64,000 nucleotides of DNA from Pontederia crassipes (GCA_030549335.1 CM060189.1:26931001-26995000), one strand, 5' to 3'; shown: positions 1-12,088, counted from the stretch's first letter. Made by a program: numbers and translations. Notes: generated by a model from the letters alone, not told the origin.

Positions 1-184
1 CTGATTTGGATGTATGATCTTAGAAATAAAGATATATAACATACATATTTAGTGATTTCAATTTAATAAGAATATTAAATTATTATGACATAATAATAAT
101 TTAACATTATTAATATGAATTATACACAATTAAGGAGCCTTACATAAGATTGAGGCCTTAAGAAAATGCTTGAGTGAGGCGACT

Positions 185-705
185 TTGTTTAAATATTGCT
201 TGGGTTGATCAAGTTGAACTAAAATTTTTTTATTAAAATGTTTTTATTATTTTAAAGATATAAAATATAAAAGGTAAACAATAATATAATGAGAGCATAT
301 TAATAATCAATATTAATAAAATATTTTATATTTTAATTTATATATTATTTATAATAATTTTAATTTATCATCCTTTTATTTAATAATTTCATTAATTTTT
401 TTTCTTTTCTCTAAAATTTTCTTTCTTACTATCTTTTCACATTTTAGTTTTCAAATTCAAATTTCTTTCCTTATTTTTTATTTTCTTTTTAATTCATCCT
501 TTAAAATCTACCTTATTTATTATTTTACTCGCCTTCCTATTCTCCCACTTTCTTTATTGTTTGTTTTCATTTTCTTTAATATATTCTACATTTTTTATTA
601 ATTCGAATAAATTGGAATGAATTAGTTTTTGGATTCAATCCGGTTTTGGATTCAATATATTCTACATTTGGACCTGCGGTCTGATTGAGTTTTGAAAACA
701 CTGAT
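185..705. mobile_element. Relic of AT-rich MITE family (copy D)
   Basis: The outer edges carry decayed Asn/Gly-free, non-coding sequence of the type seen at the ends of three better copies at 31.5, 51.5 and 58.5 kb: left edge around GGTTGATCAAGTTGAAC, right edge around GTTTTGAAAACACTGATG. The inside is AT-rich and pyrimidine-rich like the other copies. No target duplication could be recognised. The first 184 bases of the window hold nothing I recognise. Confidence 0.35.
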
Positions 706-779
706 GTAGAGTGCAAGTGCCATCCAGAACTTCTTGTTTGCTTTTTGCCAAAAGCGTTGCTCCACAGAGGTTAGGAGTC

Positions 780-1331
780 CATGGTGGAGTCAAAAATTAA
801 ACTCGCAACAAGGGGCTAGTAGCATCAATTATGATTGAAGAGGATGCTGAATCAGAAGGCATTCTTTTGAGATCTATTTCAGCAAAAATAACCCAAATAA
901 AAAAAAAACTTCTAAGGCTTCAGACCACAATCAAACGATCTCACCAGCACAATCTCAATTCAACAGCAAAGGAATAATGATCCAAGTCCTTGAAGTGGCT
1001 TTGATACCATGTTAAGAAGCTCATATATATCCAATATCAATCACAAACTTCACTGTTAATTATTCAGGAAGAGATTAGAATAAGAAAGAATTTCAAATCT
1101 TATTTCAACCATAAGAACGTAATTACTAGTTCCCCCTTCTGTTCCTTTTATACTGATATAACGAATTTACTAGCTTAACTCTAGAAGATTTTCTATATAA
1201 AACAACAACCACTATTGTATCAGTCATGTAAGAATAAACCAATGATAATAACTGTTGGATTGAAACACGTCAACTGTAGAAGAAAGATAATAGAATGCAC
1301 AAAATAAGAGAAGTAAAACACCTCTCTCTAC
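780..1331 (-). mobile_element. Ty1/copia-type fragment: LTR, primer site, start of gag region
   Basis: Read on the minus strand, an LTR-like segment (about 1331 to 1010, ends TG and CA) contains a TATAAAAGG box. It is followed directly by TGGTATCAAAGCC, close to the usual initiator tRNA-Met primer site of plant copia elements. Downstream a short reading frame begins MPSDSASSSIIIDATSP, typical of a copia gag start. The rest of the element is absent, so this is an old fragment. The outer LTR border is uncertain. Confidence 0.55.
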
Positions 1332-1565
1332 ACCTTTGTTGGTTAATTAAGTTGAAGCACAGGATTAAATTACATACCGAATGATCTGGCTTGCACATAA
1401 TCATGATATAGATGTCAATTGCGCAATGATTTGGGCAAAGATATTTCGTTGTAAGACCAGTGCATGATGTTGATTGAGAACCAGATAGCTATTCACATAT
1501 AATATGACATTTTTTAGCACTCATGCAAGGACGGCTTTACCCGATCGCAACATGCAATTGCGTCA

Positions 1566-1569
<4 letters not shown>

Positions 1570-1614
<45 letters not shown>
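1570..1614. repeat. (CT)n microsatellite
   Basis: About 45 bases of uninterrupted CT dinucleotide. A short reading frame runs through it as LSLSLS, which is a by-product of the repeat and not a gene. Confidence 0.95.
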
Positions 1615-1615
<1 letters not shown>

Positions 1616-4085
1616 GACGGCATGCGGAGGCCCTTATCTGAATTTAATTCGTCGGCCAAATTAAGAACGATGCATGGGATATCTGTACCATCGTACATGA
1701 AAGAGATGGAAAGCTGCATCTGTGATGCAGGTAAGGATCTGCCCCATGGCAGCCATGGATTCTAAGCTTCCTCCACAGTGCAATCATTGGAACCAATCAT
1801 CGCCCACGCAAGTTGCAATGATTTGTCATGAGGGTTTCAATTGCGAGTTGCGAGTGCTGGTTTGAATTGGTTCTGGCATGTGGCTGCTAGCGGAGGAGCC
1901 CGTCCTCATCCATGGAGTTAATGCTCAGCACCCGCCATTAAAAGCCCGTTCCATCCTGTGTCCATTTCTGCTAAGATAGACGGCCGAACACTTGTTCTCC
2001 TCGCACACGCGCGAACACATTGAAAGCCGTCACGTAGTACTATCTGCACATCAATTTGGTGCACATTCTTCTTCCTCCTGTTATGAATGACTCATACAGT
2101 CAACGAAACTAGTGCTGAATGAAAAGAACGTCTCACCTGCAAAATCGATGGTTTGCATTTCTTTGTCATGCCTGAGGCACAGATTTCAGATCAAATCCTT
2201 TCAAGCAAAACTATATAAGTAAAAAAATAAAAAGAGAGAGAAGAAGCACAGATCGAGGCAGCTTTAGACTTAGCTTGGGCTTTTGATGCTATGCCACCAT
2301 TGGAGATGCAGCTCTCGTAGGTCCACCCCGGTAGGTGTAGGTGTGATGCAAGAGGAATATAATTGATACATGCTTGCATGGTGCGAAGAGAGAGGGAAAC
2401 AACATGATGTGGATGGGTGTACTGTCCTACTTGTAATCTTCAAAATTCAAATTTCTGGAGACAAAAAAAAAAAGAAGGTAGTAGTGTGATCAGCGTATGC
2501 AAAAGTCTTACGCCCATGGCCCCATGCACTCCGGGTGGGGGATGGTCAGCCATGCACGGCGGCGCGACCGATACGTTTCAGATTTATATCCTCACTAGCT
2601 ACTGCTGCATTTGCAATTTCTACACGTTTGACCACGTACTGGCCCTGCATCGAACGCGCCCGCCGAGCGATTGGCCACTCCAACGCCTTGTGTTCCGCGG
2701 CCAGGACAAATGAACAGCAATGGTGCCCTACGTCTTTTCCACAACGTCCCTCGAAACGAAAAGGTCTACTCTTGTCGCCTTGCGCTCAGCTCCTTCCGTG
2801 ACTTCGTTTTGGACCAATCTTTTGATTAGTGTAGTTTAGTTTACTGTACATGTCAAACATTAATCAGAGTTTCCATCCTGCAGCTTCTCCAACGTTGCAA
2901 CCTGTGTTTCTCTTTCTTTGCTTGCAGGGTTCTCTTCTTCGCGCAATCAAAATCCCATTGCCATCGGATGGAAGCAATTCTAATAAAGCTCCACGCTCCA
3001 TCAATCTCTCTCCTCCCATCAGCAAAAGCAACGATCGCGATCAGCATTTTGACAGCCAAACTTGACTGTCTCCACTGGACGTGTACTGTGATGTTGGTTT
3101 CGGCGGAAATGGGGAGTGGGGTCGGGTGGCCATCAGGTCATGGCTAATGAGGGACATCAAGATCTGCATGGGACAAGCCGAACGAGACTAGAATACAGAT
3201 ACAGTCCACGTACCCCCATGCATGCTGCGTATGGCATTCATAACTGACCTATGAACAAGTGACACATGTGGAGAGATGTGTCGTCTCCGCATTGCTGTTA
3301 GGTGCGTGACAGGGGCGCGTAGAGTTAACATTTGATTCCCGGTGGTGCTCCATGGAGGCGGGGAAAGTTCTAAGTATAGTCACGGAGGGTGGAGTCCCAC
3401 GCGCGTGACATGAGAGGGAGGGAGAGGTCCAAGAGATCTGTCTCTGTTCTCCCTTGCATGGCTAATAGCAAGAGGTGCCCTTTTTCTTAATCATCCAAGA
3501 GATAAATAATTTGCTACAAGTTATGAGAGTTGATATTGATTTTTTTATACGGCTACTTTCATATTTTGTGTCAGGGTATTTCTACATGAAAAAAGTTATT
3601 TATCTTCAAGGTTTTCACTTTGCACAGACGATATTTTTTTCTTTTTCTATAATTTACCATTTAGAAAACAAAATCTGAAGGAAATACAGGTGGACATGTA
3701 AGTGTTAAAAGAAATCACTCTAATTTTCATTTTGTTATCTTATTAATTAGCAAATGATAATAAAAAAAGGATCAATGGCAATTAGATAAGCAATCAAAAA
3801 GGAAAAAAGTATAAAAAAAAAGTTGACAGGGAAAACTTTGAGCCAAAGTGACTGAAAAACGAAGATAGTTCTTAAACAAATGGAAAAAAAGTCCTCTTTT
3901 ATAATGTACAGAGTTTTAAATGTGTTTTCACATTATTGTTTGAATAATTAATAAAGGTGGCTTCTTCTATTCGTGATGACCCGGTGGGACCTGTCAGCTG
4001 GAGGAATGGACAAGGAAACTTAGGAAAGATCTCTTGTGCCCATCACGTACCCTATGCAGCATGCACACCCTCACGCGCACACATA
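1615..4085. other. Intergenic, no gene recognised
   Basis: The stretch has mixed base composition, with moderately GC-rich parts near 2.5-3.4 kb. Only short, unsupported reading frames of under 100 codons occur, and none has a recognisable domain. No RNA gene was seen. Confidence 0.5.
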
Positions 4086-4089
4086 CAGG

Positions 4090-4320
4090 GGTTGTTTAGT
4101 AATGGTCAATAGAACAAAACAAATATTTTTGTTATCAATTTGTTCTTTGGATACAAATTAAGATATTTTTAGGTGGGACAAAAATATTTTTATTCTTACT
4201 TTTCCACGATTCTCGTCATTATTGCTGTATGGTCCACATATCATAAAAATAACTGTTTGATAGTAAAAGTAAGAACAAAAATGTTGTTCTTGTTTTGTTC
4301 TTATACCAAATAGACCCATA
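4090..4320. mobile_element. Possible short MITE
   Basis: The left edge reads GGGTTGTTTAGTAATGG and the right edge, reverse complemented, reads GGGTCTATTTGGTA. The ends are thus loosely inverted, in the style of plant Harbinger/hAT MITEs. Inside, the arms are rich in runs pairing ACAAAAATATT with AATATTTTTGT. The target duplication is not clear. Confidence 0.35.
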
Positions 4321-4989
4321 TCCAACTCCAATATTTTCGTAGTGGATGAATCCACTCGTTGTGCTATTAAAAGTAAAAATTTGAAGGAAACCGACGTGAG
4401 TATTTATTATATAATAAAAAAATAATTTATTATTTTTACAGTTTAGGCAACATTAAAATAATTTATTTTACTTTATATATATATCATTATATATATATCA
4501 TTATAAATAAATTCTTAAATGAGTTTAAAATTTCGGGAAGGGCTAGGCCCTTCAAAATGGCCTTGGCTCGAAAGTAGCTTATTTTGAAATAATTAATTAA
4601 CCATGTTAATAAAATTTGTTTTCCTTTTCGCTAGGAGAGATGGATGGCATGGCAGTCGCGCGAACTCTCGTGTGTGCGGACGTCCCTCACCAACGCGCAC
4701 CTTCCATGAAACAAGAAAGCACGTGCCATTTGAAATTTGTCCACGTGATGAGACTATTACACATTTTCTTGATAAAAACTTCGGCAAAGTCACTCTAAAT
4801 GCAATTTCTCACCTCATCATCTAAGCACATTCAAATGTCCTTTCAAGACCTTTAGTTAGCCAAGACAAATAATGAACCGAATTGACTGTTCACCACAATC
4901 GATATTATCTTCTTATATTGCGTTTTTTTCCTGCAGCCGCAAGATTTGTTGGCTTGTCAAAACATAGATTACGATCGCAATTTATTTAT

Positions 4990-5835
4990 TTATTTTGAAT
5001 GCCACATTAATAAGCTAATGATTATCTAATGATATAATGATTTCTAGAATTTAATGACTCATAATGTCACTCTTAAAAAATTTAATGCCGTTTGAAAGTG
5101 ACAATTTTATCCTTCACTTTTATGATAAACTTTAAGTATTACTAATATAGTCTCTTGGCTATTCATCTTCCACCCATTTGTTTTAATGACATATATATCA
5201 TTAATGTACCCTCATTTCTCCTGCCTCTTCATCTTCTATTTAATTTGCATTAATTTAATATATTATAATTTTTATGTATTTCTTTCTTTTTATGTCTCGT
5301 GAACTCTTGGGCAGCTTATTAAATATAATAATATTGTATAACATCAAATGAAGACATATTAAATTAATGTAATATATTATAATATACATAATAAAATTGT
5401 AAAAAAATTCACCAATAAGGCAATAATCAACATTATATGCAATTGTTTGAGAAAAAAATTTCACCTTCTTTTTTATCTATAGTAATTTATTTCCATTTTC
5501 ACTATCTTTATTTTCATTTTATTTCATATACTTTTCAATATTTATATATATAATGTAATTACACTTTTCATATTAATTAAAATTATATGTATGAATCATA
5601 TCTCATATTATATATACTCTTATATTTTTTATCATGAAAAATGATAATACTAATATCTAGAAAAGAGACAATAGAGAAAGAAAAAAATGATTAGAAGATT
5701 ACTTAAGAAAAAAGTTGGGTGGAAATAAGAGATGAAAGAAGATAAATTAAAACTAAGAAAGGATAAAATAGGAAATTTGGAGTGACATTAAATATTTGAG
5801 GAGTGGCATTAAGGACACCCATATAAAATATGGTG
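4990..5835. mobile_element. Possible AT-rich inverted-repeat element
   Basis: The left part contains AATGCCACATTAATAAG and ATAATGTCACTC. The right part contains GAGTGACATTAAAT and GAGTGGCATTAAGG, which are the same words in inverted order. A single related block lies near 15915-15955. No coding capacity was seen and the borders are approximate. Confidence 0.3.
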
Positions 5836-5893
5836 AATAACATTAGTAAAAAATATATAAATTTTGGAAATTGACAATCTTCTTACCTGAACA

Positions 5894-5902
5894 AAAGTTA
5901 AA
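5894..5902. repeat. Left 9-bp target-site duplication of MULE-1
   Basis: AAAGTTAAA lies directly outside the left inverted repeat. The identical 9 bases lie directly outside the right one, at 11532-11540. A perfect 9-bp duplication is the Mutator-superfamily signature. Confidence 0.93.
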
Positions 5903-5997
5903 GGGAAAAGAGCGCCTCCTTAGCAGCTCTGCTAAGGAGGCTGCTTAACCCATTCATGCATCGTCCGATATGATCCGACGGGTCAGCCTTTTTCTTT
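5903..5997 (+). repeat. MULE-1 left terminal inverted repeat with internal hairpin
   Basis: It begins GGGAAAAGAGCGC and ends in GTCAGCCTTTTTCTTT. Within it, CCTCCTTAGC and GCTAAGGAGG pair around a six-base loop, so each terminal repeat can itself fold. The right repeat keeps most of this stem. Confidence 0.9.
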
Positions 5998-6289
5998 GTT
6001 TTTTTATTCTTTTTCTTTAAACCATTTTGATCGTCGATTACTTTTGAACGGCTTAGATCTTATTTCTTGTCTACAATAAATTGTGAACCCTAATATTCTA
6101 ACCTCTCGCCTCGACGGCTGCATCAACTCTCCCCTCATCTCGCCCCTAGCCGCGATCTCCTCATCTCACCCCTCTTCTTGCTGCGATTTCTGCAGAGATC
6201 TGCTTCACATTTAGCCCCTCGCTCTGCCACGACGGCTGCCGAGATCCGAGATCAGATCCTCATCTCGCCCCTCGTTCTACCACACATTT

Positions 6290-6550
6290 CGCCCTCGCCG
6301 CGATCTCCTCATTCCGCCACTCATCATGCTGCGACTGCTGCAAAGATCGGCTCCACATTTCGCCCTCGTCGCGATCTCCTCATTTCGCCACTCATCGTGC
6401 TGCGACTGTTGCAAAGATCGGCTCCACATTTCGCCCTCGCCGTGATCTCCTCATTCCGCCCCTCATCGTGCTACGATTGCTGCAAAGATCGGCTCCACAT
6501 CTCGTCCCTCATCGCGATCTCCTCATCTCGCCCACCGTCGCAACACATCG
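6290..6550. repeat. 71-bp tandem repeat, subterminal in MULE-1
   Basis: The word AAAGATCGGCTCCACAT recurs at 6342, 6413 and 6484, so the period is 71 bp, with about 3.5 to 4 GC-rich units. A 131-codon reading frame through it is a repeat artefact. It lies between the left TIR and the GRF gene, where the element's promoter or 5' UTR would be. Confidence 0.85.
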
Positions 6551-6575
6551 TCGATAGTATCCCCTCGTTGTGACA

Positions 6576-7151
6576 ATGCCGAAGGTCAATGCTGGGTCAA
6601 CGCCAAAGGCCACATCATCAACCTCTTGGAACTATGTTCTCGGCAACCAAGAGATTTCGGCATCCGAAGATCCATCCTTTCCCTTAATACAATGCTTAAA
6701 ACAATTTAGTAGTCATATTGTTTGTTTGGATTTAGTAGTCATTACGGTTCCTCTTTTTTCTCCTACTGATGTGCACATCTTTTAGGTGTAATAGCTAATC
6801 CACCGATATGCGAATGCGGAGAAAGAACGCTTATTAGGACTTCTAAAACTAATAAGAATCCTGGACGAAGATTTTTCGGCTGCAAGAATTATGGAGTAGG
6901 TATCTCTTTTCGTGCATGTTTTCTATTCCGTGACAAATTTTGATATCAAAACTACTTGTTTTAATTTTTGCAAGGAAACAAAATCATGTGATTACTTTCG
7001 TTGGTTGGATGCGCCGCTGGAACCTTGCTACATGTGTGCCTTTAATAAATTGTTGAAGGAACTTAAAGTGGAGAAGAAGCAACATTGAAGAATGTTTAAA
7101 AGGATGATTGTGTTATGTATTTTTTTGATAATTGTGGTTATTTTCAAATAA
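6576..7151 (+). pseudogene. GRF zinc-finger protein gene of MULE-1
   Basis: A small spliced gene is suggested by protein pattern. A first exon from about 6576 reads MPKVNAGSTPKATSS. A middle exon ending at 6895 encodes CECGERTLIRTS and NPGRRFFGCKNYG. A last exon from 6975 encodes CDYFRWLD. Together these give the Cx1C...C...C zinc ligands and FxWxD signature of the GRF-type zinc finger. The middle exon probably starts at 6786, but the donor of exon 1 is not settled. The frame meets TGA at 7086-7088. Just past that stop the same frame stays open and reads a membrane-like segment, MIVLCIFLIIVVIF, to a second stop at 7149-7151. Related plant proteins (At4g04775-like) usually end in a coiled coil plus membrane segment, so I infer that the first stop is secondary. 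GRF fingers are known to bind single-stranded nucleic acid in some proteins; the role here is unknown. Confidence 0.75.
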
Positions 7152-7755
7152 ATTGTAATCTTTTCCATCAACTAAATCTTATCATTGCTGGTGGTTGCAA
7201 TGGTTAAGTTTAGGCTTCTGAGTTGATTTTGCCTGAAGTTGTGGTTATTTTGCCTGAAGTTGATTACTTTGTCCCAACCAAGATACGTAATACATGTAGT
7301 TGAAATAGATTCGAACAATGGCAGGACAAAACATGAGAAAAAAATGGAATCCCTTGCAATGAAGACTCACAGCTCTCCCACTGGCTCATCCCTTGCAATA
7401 GATCCGAAGGCTTAACCTTTAGCCGACGCCCAGCTCACCATCAGCATTTTGGATCTTATACAACAAGCCGGAAGAGTAGAAGACCATGAAACGTTGTCTC
7501 AGTGCATTATCATCTGAAGATGGCGTTGTAGAAGACATCATTTACGATCTAACATTTCTGTATCCTCCTACATCTTGCATGGAAGTCAATCCATTCAGTT
7601 CAGATCAAGAGTACATCAGTCATTAAGATAATAAATGCAACATACACAACAACAGAATTAGGCAAATACTAAGGCTTTGGCGTGAAGCATCTGCAATCTA
7701 TTTGTGAACTGAATATTAATATCTAACTCTCAACCTGGAACTAACTGAATATTAT

Positions 7756-8085
7756 GACACATGCATAATATTGGCTAAAACATAATTTTCTTGAGAATTA
7801 AATGTTACACAGGGTGAGAGTTTCTCATAGTCACAACAAAGTTACAACATGACACATGCATAATATTGGCTAAAACATAATTTTCTTGAGAATTAAATGT
7901 TACATAGTGTGAGAGTTTCTCACAGTCACAACAAAGTTACAACATGACACATGCATAACATTGGCTAAAACATAATTTTCTTGAGAATTAAATGTTACAC
8001 AGGGTGAGAGTTTCTCACAGTCACAACAAAGTTACAACATGACACATGCATAATATTGGCTAAAACATAATTTTCTTGAGAATTG
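7756..8085. repeat. 95-bp tandem repeat between the two MULE-1 genes
   Basis: The unit starts GACACATGCATAATATTGG and recurs at 7756, 7851, 7946 and 8041 (the last copy partial), with few differences between copies. It sits between the convergent 3' ends of the GRF gene and the transposase gene, where terminators or a spacer would lie. Confidence 0.92.
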
Positions 8086-8399
8086 CATTGCATGCCCTCT
8101 TTTTTGATTGTCCAAAAGATCTCTTCTTTTTCTTGAGAATTGCAATCGCAAGTGAAGCTGGATTGAGGATGGCAACTGATCACGCCTCTTCTAATCCTAA
8201 AAAGCTCAAATTCAGAAATGAGTAAATCAAAGGGACATAATACTATAATATAGCTGTGCATAGAACATAACTAGGCCATGAACATACCAATCTAAATTAG
8301 GCACCTTCTGAGCCAATTGCCTATTGCGTCATGTTAAATTGTTCAACTTGTCGACATAAAAGTACTATTAGTTTTGAAAAGATTGAGCAAGTGAGCAAT

Positions 8400-10748
8400 T
8401 TATCTAAAACAAAAATATATATTACCATTGGCAATGAGCAAATTTTTGGTAAGATGACCTTGTTTCCCACACTTTTTGCAATGTCTTCTTTTCGGCTCAT
8501 TTTGGGATAATGAAATCTCTACTCCAGATTTTATTCTTGCTAATTTTCTTGGTCTTCCCTTAGCTTTCACAGGATTTGGATCATGTATCGTAAACTCGGA
8601 TCCTTGTAAGTTACCAATTAAGTGTTCAGGAGCTAATGCAAGGATAGGAGCAAGATTACTTGAGTTATCATTTTCCCCGACAACTGTCAATTGATTGACA
8701 AGATGAGTTAAAATTAAAATCCCGATATTGAATTGCTTGCGAGAACGCACACCCAATTCTAATGCCCTCCATATATTTGTCCGCCATGTCCACACATTTG
8801 ATGGAGTTACCCCATTTTCATTCATCAAAGTACTATCATCGAAAACACGTGAACGTGCATAACGTGCATTTTTTATCCAACGGTGAAGGATGTACTTCTC
8901 TGGTATGCTAATAACTCTTTTCTCATTAAGAATAAGCACAATATGAGCACAAAATATTCCATCTTGCTCGAATTTTTTGCATGAACATCTTATAGAAATA
9001 CTTGACACATTAGTGTATTCTACTATTATCCTTTGCTTGTCTTCGGATCCAGCTTTGTATACAGAGTACACTTCCTTCTCATTGTCCTCAAATAATTTCC
9101 TTGACCAAAATTTCAAAAACTCCTTGAACTCATTTTGGATTAATAGAAACATCCTTTTAGTGTAGACTTCCACTGCATGTTTTTCTAAAAGACTAGCTAT
9201 AATTGGAGAATTTTTCGAGTTGAAATTTCTAAAGTCTTCTCGCTCCTCAGCCTCATGATGAGAAGCAAGTGCTGCATCATATTGAACAACAAATTCAGTC
9301 AACGATGTGTTTGAATTCACAAAACCATCGAAGAATGCATTAATGCTTTCAGATCTTTGTGTCGTTGTCATTCCTGCAAAGAAAAAATCTGTCAAGTATA
9401 TAGGAACCCTGTAATGTCGCTTCTCATACATGTTTTCTAACCAATGGCTAGCTGGAATATCGTACTTTTGCTTCAATTGAATCCATTTCTCTTCGAAATT
9501 TTTAACATCTACTGATTCATATATCCACTTGTCAAAGTCCTTTTTAAAATTATCCTTTGCATATAAGTCTTAAAGATGACACATGGCATTCCTTCTTATA
9601 TGTCAAATACAAAATCTATGCCGTGTCTTAGGAAAGACTTTGCGAATTGCATTGCCCATGACAATATCTTGGTCGGTGATAATGGCTACATGATGTTTGC
9701 CACACATACACCTAAGAAATGCTTCAAATAACCAAACAAATGTTTCCTTTGTTTCATCGGCTAATAATGCACATCCAAACAATGTTGATTGTCTATGATG
9801 ATTCACTCCAGTAAATGGTGCAAATGGCATGCGAAATTTATTAGTCCTGTAGGTTGTATCGAAAATAAGGACATCACCAAATGTCATATAAGAATCTCTC
9901 GATCTACTATCGGCCCAAAAGAAACTTCTTGCAGTGTACGCCCCATCCAATTCCCAACTAGAAAAAAAATGCTTCTTCCTCTTCGGATTTCTTTTGAAAA
10001 TATGAAATCACATTCATACATTGTCTATCCATATTATTTCGTCTTATTGCTTTCTGGTCCTTACAATTATGTGTTGTAACAGATGAATCACCACAAAAGT
10101 TGAGTACTTTTACTATTGACGATGGACCAAACCCACTTTGATGAAATCTTTCCATGTCTGCCTTAGAGGATGATGACAATGAATGGTGAGAATGCAACAT
10201 GCGAACTTTCGATGGAGTAGCTAAAGAATGTGTATGTTCTTCAACAAAAGATTTCACCTCCCACTTAGAATCATTATTTAATCCAACAATCAAGTGTGCT
10301 TTACAACCATCCCTAACATCGCTTCTTCGCTTCACTTCTCTTCCCACGCTTCGTTTGTCATTGAGATTCTTATAACCCTGTTTATAACAAACAAGCCTTC
10401 TTATGACTTCATTATTTTTCCTTGATTTCATAGGATAATCTTTACGTATTGAGAAACCCGCCACCTTAGCGTAAAGATTATAATATTCATATGCATCATT
10501 ATCTGTATCAAAAGTCATTCCAAGACATGGTTTAGTAATTTCATATGACTTTGAGGGCACCTCATCGGCTTGTTCATTCATAGATTCCTCAACATTGTGC
10601 AAACTACAATAAGGAAATTAAAAGTTTATTGCAATGTTTTGATAAATTGTAACAAGTACAAAGACCAATGTATATACCTTTCTTGGGTGCATCCAAGTTC
10701 TTCAATGTCTTGGTCTTCACAATGTTCATTACTTGTAATTGCATCCAT
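8400..10748 (-). pseudogene. FAR1/FHY3-type MULE transposase of MULE-1
   Basis: The gene catalyses element excision and insertion in this superfamily. Exon 1 (10748-10678) encodes MDAITSNEHCEDQDIEELG. After a short intron, exon 2 from 10603 encodes a FAR1 DNA-binding zinc domain (GMTFDTDNDAYEYYNLYA, then KAHL and HTHSL). Next come the MULE catalytic core with its three acidic residues (FDTTY, ITDQD, RSESINAFF), a SWIM zinc finger (CSCKKFEQDGIFCAH), an RGRP-like tail (KAKGRPRK) and a partial CCHC knuckle (CKKCGKQGH). Damage is visible. One extra T lies in the T-run near 9960, which shifts frame between the DNA-binding and catalytic parts. A TGA at 9603-9605 replaces the usual Trp after FCI, and a TAA lies at 9570-9572. 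The last knuckle Cys is also lost from frame. Host FAR1 genes have the same domains, but the flanking TIRs assign this copy to a transposon. Confidence 0.9.
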
Positions 10749-11436
10749 GTCTTAAGAGAAAATGTGATTGACTGTTAATTGCCTTACTACATGCAGGAAG
10801 TGCCTGAAAAGAAAATTACATTGCACAATTGGTTATATCAAGCCCCCTCTACTCTGTAATTCCTTAGAGTCGAGTCCGGGAGAGGTTAAGGAGGCAAATC
10901 ATGACGGATTAAACTCAATGTTTGAATTAATTCAAGGTCCCTCTACTCTGTATTTTCTTAAGCATGCAAGATCCAGAAATCGCATTGGATAAAAAAAAGA
11001 GAAAGAAAATGCATTCAGATCTACCACCACATATGCACAGCGGGATGTTAGGCACGATCTATATACATGCATTTAGATCTTCCACCACAGATGCTAGAGA
11101 CATTATTACTGAAGAGGAAAAAATGATTAAAGCATTCAAATCTATATACTCACAGAATAACAGATGCTAGGAGAAGCAACTTGATCTCTCGCCTCAAAGT
11201 GGAACGACAAGCAATGCCAGAAGCTCTACCACGGCAGAAAGCAGGCGCACAAGAAGCAGCGACATGACGGCTGCACGAGAGCAGAGCAGAGCGATTTTAG
11301 GAGAGTGGAGCGGAGCGACATGGCGACTGCACGAGAGCGGAGCGGAGCGAAAGTTAGGTCTTCATCAGTTCCGTCGAATCTTACCCGTCCAAGGCACTAC
11401 GAACGTGTGACATCATATCACTAAAAAAAATTATGA

Positions 11437-11531
11437 AAAGAAAAAGGCTGACCCGTCGGATCATATCGGACGGTGCATGAATGGATTAAACAGTCTCCTT
11501 AGCGGAGCGGCTAAGGATGCGCTCTTTTCCC
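11437..11531 (-). repeat. MULE-1 right terminal inverted repeat
   Basis: Reverse complemented it begins GGGAAAAGAGCGCATCC and ends in GTCAGCCTTTTTCTTTT, matching the left end over about 95 bp with some seven differences. The 9-bp duplication AAAGTTAAA follows at 11532-11540. Confidence 0.92.
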
Positions 11532-12079
11532 AAAGTTAAACTAATTGTCACACTCTTTTTCGATAGGAGGAATTACGGGCTGGATATAAAAAGAAATGTG
11601 ACAGCTAATTTATTTTTACTTAAGTAAATTAGTTTCTTGCGAGGCTCAAAGGGTTAGTTGCCACGCCTTGATCAATCCCAATTCCCAAGCTGTTTACCTT
11701 CGACTTCGACCTAAAGAGGCTTTCTAAGTCAAGGAGAAGAGCGACACCAGAGCTTTCCTCCTGCCTTTTTTTACCCAAAAGACCACAAGGCGACAAGGAC
11801 GCAGACTAGTCCAGGGCTATGATATGTATATATATTGACATTTGTAATGGAAGACCATCTCTAGATTCTCTACCACACTCTTCTGGCAGGCCGTCGTCTC
11901 TCCTCTCTTCTGAACAGCTACTGACGCAGGTCCACGTCGAGTCTTCCGCTTCTCTCTCCCCCATTCCTCACCTCCCCCCAAGATCTCTCCCCCCCTCTCG
12001 TTCTCTTCGCCTTTCTCTTGTCCATCACATCACGTATATGATGTCAAATATTTTATGGACTCCTTGCTTCTTAAAATGC

Positions 12080-12088
12080 TATATATAG
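12080..12088 (+). promoter_or_regulatory. Likely TATA box of the aspartic protease gene
   Basis: CTATATATA lies about 70 bp upstream of the protease start codon and is followed by a purine-pyrimidine stretch suited to a transcription start near 12110. No other TATA-like box lies close to this gene. The stretch 11541-12079 upstream is otherwise non-coding promoter and pyrimidine-rich DNA. Confidence 0.6.

Larger units (their letters stand above)
5903..11531. mobile_element. MULE-1, two-gene Mutator-like transposon
   Basis: This is a 5629-bp DNA transposon bounded by inverted repeats of about 95 bp (5903-5997 and 11437-11531), differing at roughly seven positions by eye, and by a perfect 9-bp target duplication. 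It carries two convergent genes: a GRF zinc-finger gene on the plus strand starting about 670 bp inside the left end, and a FAR1-type transposase gene on the minus strand starting about 780 bp inside the right end. Between their 3' ends is a 95-bp tandem repeat. The left subterminal region has a 71-bp tandem repeat. Both genes now carry disabling changes, so this copy is probably not autonomous, but the sharp borders suggest fairly recent movement. Confidence 0.92.

Noticed and set aside
1523-1765. Ser-Leu repeat peptide
   Set aside because: It is produced by the (CT)n microsatellite.
6178-6573. 131-codon frame near the MULE-1 left end
   Set aside because: It runs through the 71-bp tandem repeat and shows the same repeated peptide.
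7756-8085. Regular direct repeats as a CRISPR array
   Set aside because: Units are contiguous 95-mers without spacers, in a plant transposon.
8400-10748. Host FHY3/FAR1 transcription factor
   Set aside because: Domains agree, but the gene lies within matched TIRs and a 9-bp duplication and is disrupted, so a transposase copy is the simpler reading.
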